DNA of 46,444 bases, from contig MGTT01000029.1 in NCBI GenBank assembly GCA_001799575.1, positions 1 to 46,444 of the forward strand. The letters are read 5' to 3'. The notes under the pieces are model-generated. The model worked only from the letters and a program-made list of their open reading frames with translations. It searched no databases and was not told the origin of the DNA. The position numbers and the translations under genes are program-made. This DNA is from Elusimicrobia bacterium GWA2_56_46. Lineage in GTDB: Bacteria > Elusimicrobiota > Elusimicrobia > Elusimicrobiales > UBA9959. Positions 1 through 8,135 of this stretch are shown piece after piece; positions within the stretch are counted from its first letter, which is position 1; every line of letters begins with the position of its first letter.

Positions 1-1808
1 GCCATGTCGGTGACTGTAAATTTAACCTGATTGGTCGCGCCGCAGGGCGACGCTCCGTTGCAGGTCTGCGTATTGGTGGACTGGACCAGATTAAGACCCC
101 GGGCGGTCAGTGTCTGCGCGGCCAAGTTACCGTCGACGCCGGTCAGCGCAGCCGCCACCGGCGAAACCTGGAAGACCTTCCCATTATTGCCGCTCCCGGC
201 GTAGAGCCTGCCGTTGAACGCAGACAGGCTCCGGATATGGATCTCCCCGGGGCCGCTCATAATATGTTTCCAACTCACGCCGTCAGCGGAAGAATAGATC
301 ATGCCGCTGGAGTATGTCCCGGCGTACAGCTTGCCATTAAGTACAGCCAGGCTGTTAATGTAAGCCTCCCCTGTACCGCTCAGTGCTTGCGTCCAGGCCG
401 TCCCGTCGGCGGAAGAATAGATTTTACCGTTGGCCCCGGTGCCGGCATACATCCTGCCATTGAACACGGTAAGACTATAAATGCTTATCTCTCCGGTGCC
501 TCCCATAACTTGCGTCCAGACCGATCCGTCCGCGGAAGAATAGATCTTGCCGTTGGCGCCGGTCCCGGCATACAGTTTGCCATTGAATACGGCCAGGCTG
601 TAGATATAAGTTTCCCCGGTGCCGCCCAGCACCTGCGCCCAGCTCGTTCCATCCGCGGAAGAATAGATCTTGCCGTTGGGACCGGTCCCGGCATAGAGCT
701 TGCCGTTAAACACGGACAAGCTCCGGACGACCTGCTCGCCGATGCTGGGTAATGCCACCGTCCAATTTAAACCATCAGCGGAAGAATATATCACACCGCT
801 ATTCCCGGTGCCGGCATACAGTTTCCCGTTGAATACGGCAAGACTGTAAATACCAATAGCCCCTATACCGTTCATAGACGGCGTCCAGCTCAGTCCGTCA
901 GCGGAAGAGTATATCTTGCCGTTTGCCCCGGTTCCGGCATACAACTTGCCGTTGAACGCGGCAAGACTAAAAAGAGAAGACTCCCCCGTCCCGGACAGCG
1001 TCGCCGTATACGTTGACCAGTCCACCCAGCTTGCGCCCGCGTTCGTGGAATACATCACGCCGTAGCCGCTGGTCGCCCCGGGATCGTCGTGGCCGTCGCC
1101 TCTGTGGATCAAGGCCCCGGTTGAAACCGCCAGGCCCGACAGGATATCCTGCACCGTTATCTGCGCTGTCACGCCCGAAGCCAGATTGTTCCATTGCGTC
1201 TCGCCTGAAATCCCGGAGGTCGAGTTGTAGCTCATGAAGCCTGAAACCGTCGGGCTCGCGAAATCGGTGACAAAACTGAACACCTGCGACCAGGGTGAAT
1301 CGTTACCGATCACGCTCCGCCCGCGCACGCGCCAGTAATAAGTAGTCGAGTTCGCCAGCGTATAAGTCGAAATATAAGCCCCGGCCCCCACGCTCGTCAT
1401 CGTGCTGGTAAACGCCGGCGTAGAAAGGTTAATCAAAGTAGTAGCGAAAGACGGATCATTGGTTGAAACCTGCAACTGATAGGAAGCCAGCCCCACAGCC
1501 GTCCCCGTGCTGGGCCCGATCCAGTTGAAGTTAGGCTGCATATTCACATAGCTAGTATTAGCCGGAAAAGACGGCGTTGAAACAGCCGTATTCACCGGGC
1601 ACAATTCCACCGGCGCCGGATTCCCCCCATAAGCCGACCCATTGCCGGGGTAAAGATCCGCGGCGTAAAGAAGGGATGAGGGATGAAGGATAAGGGATGA
1701 AACCAGGAAAAAAACAAACCCAAAAGCGCAGGAACCTGAAAAGGTACCTGTTACCTTTTTGAAGGTGTTTAGCGCCTTATCGGCCTTTTTTGCCGTTTCC
1801 TGAGTCAT
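1..1808 (-). CDS. Secreted repeat protein with Asp-box/propeller-like units (C-terminus cut by window edge)
   Basis: The frame is open from the ATG at 1808 to base 1 (602 codons, no stop), so the C-terminus lies outside the window. Residues about 27-50 are a hydrophobic signal peptide ending near LLYAA. Residues about 70-155 form a fibronectin-III-like module (TTYYWRVRGRS), similar in style to the next gene. From about residue 280 a 41-residue unit repeats at least six times, built around LAVFNGKLYAGTG and IYSSADGxxW. The S-x-D-G-x-x-W element resembles an Asp-box, suggesting a beta-propeller-like fold. It is probably exported to the surface or medium; ligand and function are unknown. No clear Shine-Dalgarno site precedes the ATG, and the DNA of the first 50 codons carries an inverted repeat and a heptamer repeat, so the exact start is less certain than the frame. 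Confidence 0.8.
   Translation of the reverse strand, partial: MTQETAKKADKALNTFKKVTGTFSGSCAFGFVFFLVSSLILHPSSLLYAADLYPGNGSAYGGNPAPVELCPVNTAVSTPSFPANTSYVNMQPNFNWIGPSTGTAVGLASYQLQVSTNDPSFATTLINLSTPAFTSTMTSVGAGAYISTYTLANSTTYYWRVRGRSVIGNDSPWSQVFSFVTDFASPTVSGFMSYNSTSGISGETQWNNLASGVTAQITVQDILSGLAVSTGALIHRGDGHDDPGATSGYGVMYSTNAGASWVDWSTYTATLSGTGESSLFSLAAFNGKLYAGTGANGKIYSSADGLSWTPSMNGIGAIGIYSLAVFNGKLYAGTGNSGVIYSSADGLNWTVALPSIGEQVVRSLSVFNGKLYAGTGPNGKIYSSADGTSWAQVLGGTGETYIYSLAVFNGKLYAGTGANGKIYSSADGSVWTQVMGGTGEISIYSLTVFNGRMYAGTGANGKIYSSADGTAWTQALSGTGEAYINSLAVLNGKLYAGTYSSGMIYSSADGVSWKHIMSGPGEIHIRSLSAFNGRLYAGSGNNGKVFQVSPVAAALTGVDGNLAAQTLTARGLNLVQSTNTQTCNGASPCGATNQVKFTVTDM
209..990 (-). repeat. Tandem 123-bp coding repeats (41-aa propeller-like units)
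   Basis: On the + strand the element CGTCnGCGGAAGA recurs near 281, 404, 527, 650, 773 and 896, an exact 123-bp period. A partner element (CCGTTGAA-type, encoding FNGKLYAG) recurs with the same spacing. The units are similar but not identical, consistent with expansion by tandem duplication followed by drift while staying in frame. Confidence 0.85.
1672..1699. repeat. Heptanucleotide tandem repeat inside a signal-peptide coding region
   Basis: Four consecutive 7-bp units read AGGGATG, AGGGATG, AAGGATA, AGGGATG on the + strand. They encode about residues 37-46 (SSLILHPSSL), the hydrophobic core of the signal peptide of the minus-strand gene ending at 1808. Because 7 is not a multiple of 3, gain or loss of one unit would shift the frame. 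Confidence 0.75.
1739..1759. repeat. Variant of the dispersed AAAAGGTGCC-type palindrome
   Basis: 21 bp with arms AAAAGGTA (1739-1746) and TACCTTTT (1752-1759) and a 5-nt centre. Length and plan match the palindromes at 8091, 9502, 10738 and 12196, with a compensating change in the arms. Unlike the others it lies inside a coding region (codons about 17-23 of the gene starting at 1808). Confidence 0.6.
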
Positions 1809-1829
1809 AATTTTAGAAGTCAGATCTTT

Positions 1830-1850
1830 TCTAACCTCTTACCTCTTCCC
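1830..1850. repeat. Heptanucleotide repeat, intergenic
   Basis: Three 7-bp units TCTAACC, TCTTACC, TCTTCCC lie in the short gap between the genes ending their frames at 1808 and 1908. They have the same period as the repeats at 1672 and 15113 but a different unit sequence. Confidence 0.5.
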
Positions 1851-1870
1851 CAGCTTTAGCCTCTGCTATC

Positions 1871-1892
1871 TTTCCCAGGTGTAAATGGGAAA
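1871..1892. terminator. Hairpin downstream of the FGE-domain gene
   Basis: TTTCCCA (1871-1877) can pair with TGGGAAA (1886-1892) across an 8-nt loop, 16 bp past the stop of the gene at 1908-3659. There is no clear T-tract, so a terminator role is tentative. Confidence 0.3.
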
Positions 1893-1907
1893 AAGAGCAA
1901 GGGTTAA

Positions 1908-3659
1908 CTAAGGCGTCCTGGCACAACGCGCACCGAAGGAGCTGCTACGACTAGTGTTAGCCCAACTAGTGAAGTAGCGGTCAGACACGCGTACGTACGA
2001 CGCAATGTATGACCAGCCGCCGCCGCGCAGGCCGGCGTTAGTGGCACCCGGCACGGGCCATCCTCCAGGCCAGTATACCGTCCCGGTTCCGTTCGCGGGT
2101 ACGCTCGCGTAACTGCTGTTTAATATGAACTCCCACACATTACCGGCTAAATCAGGTATACCCCACGGCGATGCTCCGGTTTCGGCTGCTGTTCTATACA
2201 TATCTCCGCTCATATACCGGCCCACGTCAAGCACTTTTGTGCACCCTGCCGTATTGTTGTAATTAAGGTACTTACTTATGCAGGTTCCGCCCTCGTTCGG
2301 CGGAGTGTAGGTTAGAATGTCCGGCGCGGTATTGCCCCAGGGGTATGTCCGGGTGTCGCCGTTGATATCACGCCCCGCTTTCTCAAATTCCATCTCGGTA
2401 ATCGGCCGCAACCCCGCCCAGCTCATATAGCTCCAGGCGTCGGATACCGACAGATAGTTCTTGGCCGCGTTCCTGTCCACAGCCGCATATTTGTTCGGAT
2501 ACGTTCCGGAGTTGGTCATATTATGCCCGTTTGCCACGCCGCTGTAGTAAAGCACCGCCGCGGTGCTGGACCATACGGTGTTCAGGAAATCAGCATACTG
2601 CCCCTGCGTTATCTCGTAACGCCCTATATAAAAACTGTTGTAGCCATTGGGCCAGCCTGCCGGCGCGCCGGTTGGAATATCATTTGCGGACGCCACCGTC
2701 GCCTGCGCGCCGCCGCCGTAATTATTGTATAAACTGCCGCCTATGCCGCCCGCGTTATAGACGAAACTGCCGGACGGCACGCGCACCATGGAGACGGCGA
2801 AGACTTTCACCATGGCGGAATTGGCCGCGGTCGCGCCGCCGGCCGCGTAATTCCAGGTCAGCGTCACGGTAGAAGACCAGAGGCTTTGGGCGGCGGTATG
2901 GTTCAGAAAAACGCCCATGTTGTCGCTTGCCGCTGTAAATGCCGCGCCCGCGCCCACGGAACCGCCCGTAAGCGCGGCGTGGTTCCAGGAGCCGTCCGCC
3001 CCGGCCTGGGTTGAAAACTTGACAAAGATCCAGTCAGCCGTATTATACTCGCCGCCTCCCGGGGACGTGCCGGTGGAGACGTTGTTTTCCCGGATATTGA
3101 AAGTGATGACGGCCGACGAATCCGTGGGGCTGGAAATGGAAACGTTGCCTATAAAAATATTGTTAACCGGCGCCGGCGCCGCAAATTCCCCCGTGGTGAA
3201 ACTGGCCGTGCCTGACCACGCGCCGTAAGCGCCGCCCGAAGGCTTGGCCCGCGCCCGCCAGTAATACAAGGTATTGGCGCTAAGCCTGGCACTTGAGGAG
3301 TAAAACGCGAAAGTGGCCGTGCTTAGGCTGTTGTAAGCGTCGCCCGTAACTGTAATGGTGGAATCCTGACCGCTGAACGCCCCCGAAGACGCGAATACCT
3401 GCGCCGAGGTCTGGTCGAAGTCGCCCTGCGGCGAGCCCCCCTGAGAGTCCATCGTCTGCACCGTGTCCACCTGGAAATGGTACTGCACCGAGGCGCCAAG
3501 CGTCAGATCCGCCGCGCTAAGCGCCGGGCTCTGGGAAACGGCCGCCGCGGCCGCCGCCGGGGAAAGCAGGGAGGGAGCGGCAAACAGCGGCGCCGCGGCC
3601 GCCATAAGCGCCGGCGCAAAAACAACTCCCGTCATCATCAGCCGTTTAATAAGGTTCAT
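1908..3659 (-). CDS. Secreted FGE-sulfatase-domain (SUMF1-like) protein with Fn3-like N-terminal region
   Basis: 583 aa. Residues 1-28 are a signal peptide. Residues about 50-158 look like a fibronectin-III-type module (LYYWRARAKPSG, SFTTGEF). Residues about 291-583 match the formylglycine-generating-enzyme/SUMF1 fold (MVRVPSGSF, GRYEITQGQYADFLN, GLRPITEMEFEKAGR, YPWGN, GNVWEFI, LRGGGW). Proteins with this fold outside true sulfatase activation often act as ligand-binding or scaffold modules. I see no sulfatase nearby, so formylglycine formation is not claimed. The ATG at 3659 is the natural start because the signal peptide begins there, although no good Shine-Dalgarno site precedes it. A second FGE-domain protein lies at 5567-6646. 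Confidence 0.85.
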   Translation of the reverse strand: MNLIKRLMMTGVVFAPALMAAAAPLFAAPSLLSPAAAAAAVSQSPALSAADLTLGASVQYHFQVDTVQTMDSQGGSPQGDFDQTSAQVFASSGAFSGQDSTITVTGDAYNSLSTATFAFYSSSARLSANTLYYWRARAKPSGGAYGAWSGTASFTTGEFAAPAPVNNIFIGNVSISSPTDSSAVITFNIRENNVSTGTSPGGGEYNTADWIFVKFSTQAGADGSWNHAALTGGSVGAGAAFTAASDNMGVFLNHTAAQSLWSSTVTLTWNYAAGGATAANSAMVKVFAVSMVRVPSGSFVYNAGGIGGSLYNNYGGGAQATVASANDIPTGAPAGWPNGYNSFYIGRYEITQGQYADFLNTVWSSTAAVLYYSGVANGHNMTNSGTYPNKYAAVDRNAAKNYLSVSDAWSYMSWAGLRPITEMEFEKAGRDINGDTRTYPWGNTAPDILTYTPPNEGGTCISKYLNYNNTAGCTKVLDVGRYMSGDMYRTAAETGASPWGIPDLAGNVWEFILNSSYASVPANGTGTVYWPGGWPVPGATNAGLRGGGWSYIASYVRVSDRYFTSWANTSRSSSFGARCARTP

Positions 3660-3802
3660 AAGTGTGGCTGTACGGCACCCTGCGGCCGGTATCCAGCAAC
3701 CGGCACGACATAGTGTACGTGATTCGTTTCAGCAAATCCCGAAGAAATTCCGAAGTTTTTTATTTTTTTTCATTCCGGCGAAGCCTTATTAAAAAGATAA
3801 CG
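3660..3802. other. 143-bp intergenic region, AT-rich
   Basis: It separates two leftward genes. It contains an A/T run (about 3755-3771) and a short hairpin-forming stretch (GCCGGT/ACCGGC near 3684-3703) in the leader of the FGE gene. It probably holds that gene's promoter, but no convincing -35/-10 pair was found. Confidence 0.4.
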
Positions 3803-4372
3803 CTATTTTGAGGGCGATTGCATTGTTTTTCCGACCATTTCGCGGAGCCGGTTCAGTATTACGGTTAAATATTCCAGCTTGTTCTCCAGATCGCCTATGG
3901 ATGAGGCCGTTGAAGCCTGGTTCTTTTCCTGCCGCGCAAGCTTCCCCGAAAACCCGGTAAAAGCGGCCTCGATAACCCCCATTTTACGCACACAGAAACG
4001 GAGTTCCTCCGCGGAAACCGGGGTGTTTTCCAAAGCTTCCCGGATCTCGCTTATTCCGGCTTTCAGCTTATCCATGGAAGCGAAATTCTCTTCCAGTCCG
4101 GCAAGCCTTTCGAGAGCCTCTTTCAGCTTCCGGGCGGAAATCTCCTCCCTGGCGCCAAGAGCGTCCAGGCCATCTTCCAGCCGTTCCAGACTCCCGGCCT
4201 GCGCGGCCGCGGACTCCCCGGACAATTCCTGCTTGACGGAGAGTTCCCGCAGCCTGCGGTCAATTCTGTCGAATTTGGCCTTTACGGCGGACTCCAGGGC
4301 GGCGAATCTCGCGTCGCTTTCCGCTTTAAATCCGGAAAAACCGGGATCCTCTTCGTTTGCGCCTGAACTCAC
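3803..4372 (-). CDS. Coiled-coil protein of unknown function
   Basis: 189 aa, starting with GTG at 4372; GGAGG lies 6 nt upstream, which decides the start. There is no signal peptide or membrane segment. Almost the whole chain is predicted helical with heptad-like patterns rich in Glu, Lys, Ala and Leu (KFDRIDRRLRELSVK, LERLEDGLDALG, LKEALERLAGLEENF, DLENKLEYLTVILNRLREMV), so an elongated cytoplasmic coiled coil is likely. No family is recognised. It lies downstream of the histidine kinase at 4489-5433 on the same strand with a 116-bp gap, so co-transcription is possible but unproven. Confidence 0.7.
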   Translation of the reverse strand: MSSGANEEDPGFSGFKAESDARFAALESAVKAKFDRIDRRLRELSVKQELSGESAAAQAGSLERLEDGLDALGAREEISARKLKEALERLAGLEENFASMDKLKAGISEIREALENTPVSAEELRFCVRKMGVIEAAFTGFSGKLARQEKNQASTASSIGDLENKLEYLTVILNRLREMVGKTMQSPSK

Positions 4373-4488
4373 GACTCCCCTCCCTCCGCGTTATACGGGC
4401 TCTTTAGGCCGCTACACCCATATTATACGATTTGGGCCGTATACAGGGTATTGCCGAAAAATTAAGGAACTGTTAACCCGGGAGCCTG

Positions 4489-5433
4489 TCAGGGAAAGAC
4501 GGCGGGGACTTTGAACCAGAAAGTGGAACCCTTGCCCAGACCGGCGCTGGTAGCGCCTATCTCCCCCCCATGCCGGACAATGATCTCCCGGGCGATTGAA
4601 AGGCCCAGCCCCCAGCCCAGTTTGCGAAGCTTCTCGTCTTTCTGGTGCCTGGCCTGATAAAATTTCTCAAAGATCTTGCGGGTCTCGCTCGGATGAATGC
4701 CTGCGCCGGAATCTTTCACGTTCACTATCAGCCAGCGGCCCTCCGCCCGGGTGCCGACTTCCACAAGCCCGCCCGCCGGGGTGAATTTGACGGCGTTGTT
4801 CAAAAGATTCTGAAGCACCTGGGAGAGGCGGAACTTGTCCCCGTCCACTACCGCTTCGGAGTGGACCCGGTCGTATTTCAGAACCACGCCCTTGCCGCGC
4901 GCGATTACCTCCATAGAGGGCAGCAGACCGCTTATCAGGGCGCCGAAAGCGAACCGCGCGCGCTCGATCTTGAGTTTTCCGGCCTCTATCATGGCCACGT
5001 CGGTCAGGTCGGCGATAAGGCGGCCCAATTGGTCGGTGGAAGTAACGATGTTCTTGAGGTACCGCGCCTCTTTTTCTCCGGCATTTTTTTTGAGCAGCAA
5101 TTCGCTGAAGCCCCTGATGGAGGCCAGCGGGGTCCGTACATCGTGCACCACCATGGAAAGGAATTTGGACTTCATGTTGTCCATCTGCTCAAGTGTCAGA
5201 TTGGCGCCGGCCAGCTTTTTGGCGAGTTCCTCCAACTGCCGGGATTTGACATACAGCCGGTTTTCCGAAACGGCCATCGCCCGCGTAAACTGCTGTATCA
5301 GCCTGTCAGACCGCACTTCGCGGATCCCGCCCAGCGTTGAATTTATATACTCCGCGCCCCGGAAGAGCACGAAAAGCGCGACGAGCAGCCCAAAGCCGCA
5401 TACCCCCAGCAGCACCAGGATCTCAGGGGCCAT
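4489..5433 (-). CDS. Orphan sensor histidine kinase
   Basis: 314 aa. One N-terminal membrane helix (residues 4-24) is followed by a short linker with no sensor domain of note, a HisKA dimerisation domain with the phospho-acceptor His97 in FLSMVVHDVRTPL, and a HATPase domain: N box around Asn212-Asn213 (NLLNNAVKF), G1 at 241-245 (DSGAG), F box IFEKFY, and G2 at 273-277 (GWGLGL). All catalytic motifs are intact. No response regulator is adjacent, so the partner is encoded elsewhere. The lack of a periplasmic loop suggests it senses a membrane or cytoplasmic signal, or works with a partner. Confidence 0.9.
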   Translation of the reverse strand: MAPEILVLLGVCGFGLLVALFVLFRGAEYINSTLGGIREVRSDRLIQQFTRAMAVSENRLYVKSRQLEELAKKLAGANLTLEQMDNMKSKFLSMVVHDVRTPLASIRGFSELLLKKNAGEKEARYLKNIVTSTDQLGRLIADLTDVAMIEAGKLKIERARFAFGALISGLLPSMEVIARGKGVVLKYDRVHSEAVVDGDKFRLSQVLQNLLNNAVKFTPAGGLVEVGTRAEGRWLIVNVKDSGAGIHPSETRKIFEKFYQARHQKDEKLRKLGWGLGLSIAREIIVRHGGEIGATSAGLGKGSTFWFKVPAVFP

Positions 5434-5566
5434 AATACCTGTTTCGCCCTATCAACATCCTCATATGATACAAATTACGAGTTACAAAATTATTGCGGGA
5501 GGGGGCGGAGATTTTTGTATACTTTATATCCGAAAGTCACATTACGACGACTGTTGAAATACCTGA
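5434..5566. promoter_or_regulatory. Divergent intergenic region between histidine kinase and FGE/POT genes
   Basis: 133 bp. A possible rightward promoter is TTGCGG (5493-5498) with TATACT (5518-5523), but the 19-bp spacer is longer than ideal. No Shine-Dalgarno site precedes the ATG at 5567. Confidence 0.3.
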
Positions 5567-6646
5567 ATGCCAAAAACACCCGGCGCAAAAAAGATCTGTC
5601 CACACTGCGGAAAATCCACCCCGGACAAGACAAGCATCCCCCCGCATATCTTTATTTCAGCGCTGCTGCTCGGCGCGGCCTTTGTTTTCTGGGCCTCCGG
5701 CCGCGGACGCCAGAGCGCGCAGCAGTTTATGCCTGTTTCCGGCAAGCTGACCGACGGTATCATAGCTTATATCAACTCTCCCGAGGCGGATACCGCCTGC
5801 GGTCCATGCCTGGCCTCGGCCAATAATTTTCTGAAAGAAAAAAAAGAGGCGGAACTGCGGGAAAAAACGAAAGATATGGCTCGCCTGCCCGCCGGAGAAT
5901 ATTTTATGGGCTCTCCCGAGGGCGCGGGAGATCCCGACGAGCATCCACGGCACGCCGTTTATCTGGACGCTTTTTACATTGATAAATACGAAACCACTAT
6001 CGGAGACTATATGCGGTTTGTGAAAGACACTTCCGGGAATTATCCCGAATGGGCCAAACCGAACGGAAAATTCAACATAGACTCCGGCAAAGAAGATTAT
6101 TACAAGCGGCTTTATTCCCTGCTTAAGACCTGCGAAACCTGCCCCATAGCGGGAGTCACGGCCCAGAACGCGCAGGCCTATTGCGCCTCAAAGAACAGGC
6201 GCCTGCCCACCGAGGCGGAATGGGAAGCGGCCGCCCGCGCCGGCTCGGAAACCGAGTTTTCTTTCGGAGGGAACTCGGTCCCGGCCGGGGATTATGCCTG
6301 GCACGATGGGAATTCCGGCGCGAAACCGCACCCCGTGGGCGAAAAGAAACCCAACCCCCTCGGCCTCTACGACATTCACGGCAATGTCTGGGAATGGACA
6401 AGCGACTACTATGAGAAATGGTACTACCAGAAAAGCCCCAACAGAGATCCCCGGGGCCCGGAGAAAGCGGAAGAGCGCGTGATCAGGGGCGGCTCCTGGG
6501 CTTTTGACGCGGACGCCGCCAGATCCGCCAACAGAGCCAGCAACGACAGATCCAACGATGATATCGGTTTCCGCTGCGCCGTCTCCGAAAGCGCGCTTTC
6601 AGCCGGAGAAGAAACCGCCGCGAATCTGGCGATAGAAAAACAATGA
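5567..6646 (+). CDS. Membrane-anchored FGE-sulfatase-domain protein with N-terminal zinc-ribbon-like CxxC
   Basis: 359 aa. Residues 11-14 are CPHC in a short zinc-ribbon-like head, followed by a membrane helix at about 28-43, a second CxxC at 77-80, a charged helix, and an FGE/SUMF1 domain at about 103-345 (MARLPAGEYFMGSPEG, RLPTEAEWEAAARAG, NPLGLYDIHGNVWEWTSD, RVIRGGSW, DIGFRC). The topology suggests a cytoplasmic head and an extracytoplasmic FGE domain. The gene overlaps the POT transporter start by 4 bp (ATGA), which implies translational coupling and perhaps a functional link. Enzyme activity is not claimed: members of this fold often only bind ligands. Confidence 0.85.
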   Translation: MPKTPGAKKICPHCGKSTPDKTSIPPHIFISALLLGAAFVFWASGRGRQSAQQFMPVSGKLTDGIIAYINSPEADTACGPCLASANNFLKEKKEAELREKTKDMARLPAGEYFMGSPEGAGDPDEHPRHAVYLDAFYIDKYETTIGDYMRFVKDTSGNYPEWAKPNGKFNIDSGKEDYYKRLYSLLKTCETCPIAGVTAQNAQAYCASKNRRLPTEAEWEAAARAGSETEFSFGGNSVPAGDYAWHDGNSGAKPHPVGEKKPNPLGLYDIHGNVWEWTSDYYEKWYYQKSPNRDPRGPEKAEERVIRGGSWAFDADAARSANRASNDRSNDDIGFRCAVSESALSAGEETAANLAIEKQ

Positions 6647-8094
6647 GCATACACCATAACCAGCCGAAAGGACTGTTCCTCCTGTTCTTCGTAGAGATGT
6701 GGGAGCGCTTTTCCTATTACGGGATGCGCGCGCTTTTAGTGCTCTACATGGTGAAGTATCTCCAGTTTTCCACCGAGAAATCCGGCCAGATCTACGGCTG
6801 GTACACCGGAATGGTGTATCTTACGCCGCTGCTCGGCGGCTATATCGCCGACCGCTACCTGGGACAGCGCAAGTCCATCGTAATCGGCGGAACGCTGATG
6901 GCGCTGGGGCATTTCGCGATGGCTTTCCCGCCGCTGCCGTTCTTCTTCTCCGCCCTGATACTGCTGATAATGGGCAACGGGTTTTTCAAGCCTAATATTT
7001 CCACGGTGGTCGGCTCGCTTTACGAAGAAAACGACCCGCGGCGCGACGCGGGCTTCACTATCTTCTATATGGGGATAAATCTGGGCGCTTTCTTCTCGCC
7101 GCTGGTGTGCGGAACCCTGGGAGAAAAAGTGGGCTGGCATTACGGCTTCGGGGCCGCCGGTGTCGGCATGGTGCTGGGACTTGTGATGTACCTGTGGGGA
7201 CAGAAGGCCCTGCTGGGCGACAAGGGGCTCAGGCCGGCCGCCGCGGGCGGAAAGCCCTATGTCCCTTTTGTGCTTATCGGGATCGTTCTGGCTTTCCTTA
7301 CGGCCAGCGCCTTCCAGTTCAGCGGCTACGATATAAAGGGAATGATCCCCTCGTATGCCTACACGCTGCTGATCCTGGCGGTTCTGGGCGGTCTGGTATA
7401 CGCCTACGCCGCGAAGCCGGAGAAATCCAACCTCACCCATACGGAGAAACAGCGCATAGCCGTGATCTTTATAATGGTCTTCTTCAGCATCTTCTTCTGG
7501 TCGGCTTTCGAACAGGCCGGCAGTTCGCTTACGCTGTTCGCCGACCGGGAAACCGACAGGGTGATAAGCCTGTTCGGCTGGAGCTGGGAAATGCCGGCCA
7601 GCTACTTCCAGTCCATCAACCCGCTGCTGATATTCATCTTAGCGCCGTTCTTTTCCAGGATGTGGGTAAGCCTGGGAGAGGCCGGCAAAGAACCGTCAAG
7701 CCCCGTCAAGTTCGTGATCGCCCTGGGGCTCCTGGCCATCGGTTTCGTCGTCATGATAGCGGCCGCCGCGATGTATCAGCAGTCGGGTCCCGTGAGCGTA
7801 ATGTGGCTGATAGGCGCGTACTTCTTTCACACCCTGGGCGAGCTGTGCCTGTCGCCCGTCGGCCTGTCCCTGGTCACGAAACTCGCGCCGGTGCAGTTCG
7901 GCTCGCTTATGATGGGCGTCTGGCTCCTTTCAAGTTTCGCGGCCAACTTCGCGGGCGGCTTCTTCGCCGGAAATTACGACGCGATGAACCACACGCTGTT
8001 CTACATGGTTCCGACCGGCACCGCGCTCGGAGCCGCCGCGCTCCTCCTCCTGATCACCCCCAAATTAAAAACCTGGATGCACGGCATACACTAA
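6643..8094 (+). CDS. POT/PTR family proton-coupled di-/tripeptide transporter
   Basis: 483 aa inner-membrane protein with about 12-14 hydrophobic segments. The POT signature ExxER is at residues 18-22 (EMWERFSYYGMRALLVLY), followed by the MFS-like loop GGYIADRYLGQRKSI and the conserved FYMGINLGAFFSPLVCG and GELCLSPVGLSLVTKLAP segments. The family imports di- and tripeptides with protons. The start codon overlaps the stop of the preceding FGE gene. The TAA stop lies inside a 27-bp palindrome that probably terminates transcription. Confidence 0.93.
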   Translation: MSIHHNQPKGLFLLFFVEMWERFSYYGMRALLVLYMVKYLQFSTEKSGQIYGWYTGMVYLTPLLGGYIADRYLGQRKSIVIGGTLMALGHFAMAFPPLPFFFSALILLIMGNGFFKPNISTVVGSLYEENDPRRDAGFTIFYMGINLGAFFSPLVCGTLGEKVGWHYGFGAAGVGMVLGLVMYLWGQKALLGDKGLRPAAAGGKPYVPFVLIGIVLAFLTASAFQFSGYDIKGMIPSYAYTLLILAVLGGLVYAYAAKPEKSNLTHTEKQRIAVIFIMVFFSIFFWSAFEQAGSSLTLFADRETDRVISLFGWSWEMPASYFQSINPLLIFILAPFFSRMWVSLGEAGKEPSSPVKFVIALGLLAIGFVVMIAAAAMYQQSGPVSVMWLIGAYFFHTLGELCLSPVGLSLVTKLAPVQFGSLMMGVWLLSSFAANFAGGFFAGNYDAMNHTLFYMVPTGTALGAAALLLLITPKLKTWMHGIH

Positions 8095-8117
8095 AAAGGT
8101 GCCTGGCACCTTTTTAG
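8091..8117. terminator. Palindromic terminator, AAAAGGTGCC family
   Basis: Perfect 27-bp palindrome: a 13-nt arm CTAAAAAGGTGCC, a central T, and the exact complement. It contains the stop codon of the POT gene and ends just before the stop of the convergent protease gene. A GC stem flanked by A and T tracts on both sides suits a bidirectional intrinsic terminator. Confidence 0.7.
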
Positions 8118-8135
8118 TCCTGCGCGGATGACCGG

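Noticed and set aside
237-752. Rightward 171-aa frame
   Set aside because: Antisense shadow of the 123-bp repeats of the leftward propeller-like gene; its own repetition follows from that period.
3660-3740. Cyclic-di-GMP-type riboswitch in the FGE gene leader
   Set aside because: A GC hairpin is present, but the conserved core elements of that class could not be matched.
1908-6646. True formylglycine-generating enzymes
   Set aside because: Only the fold signatures are clear; the active-site Cys pair was not identified and no sulfatase gene is near.
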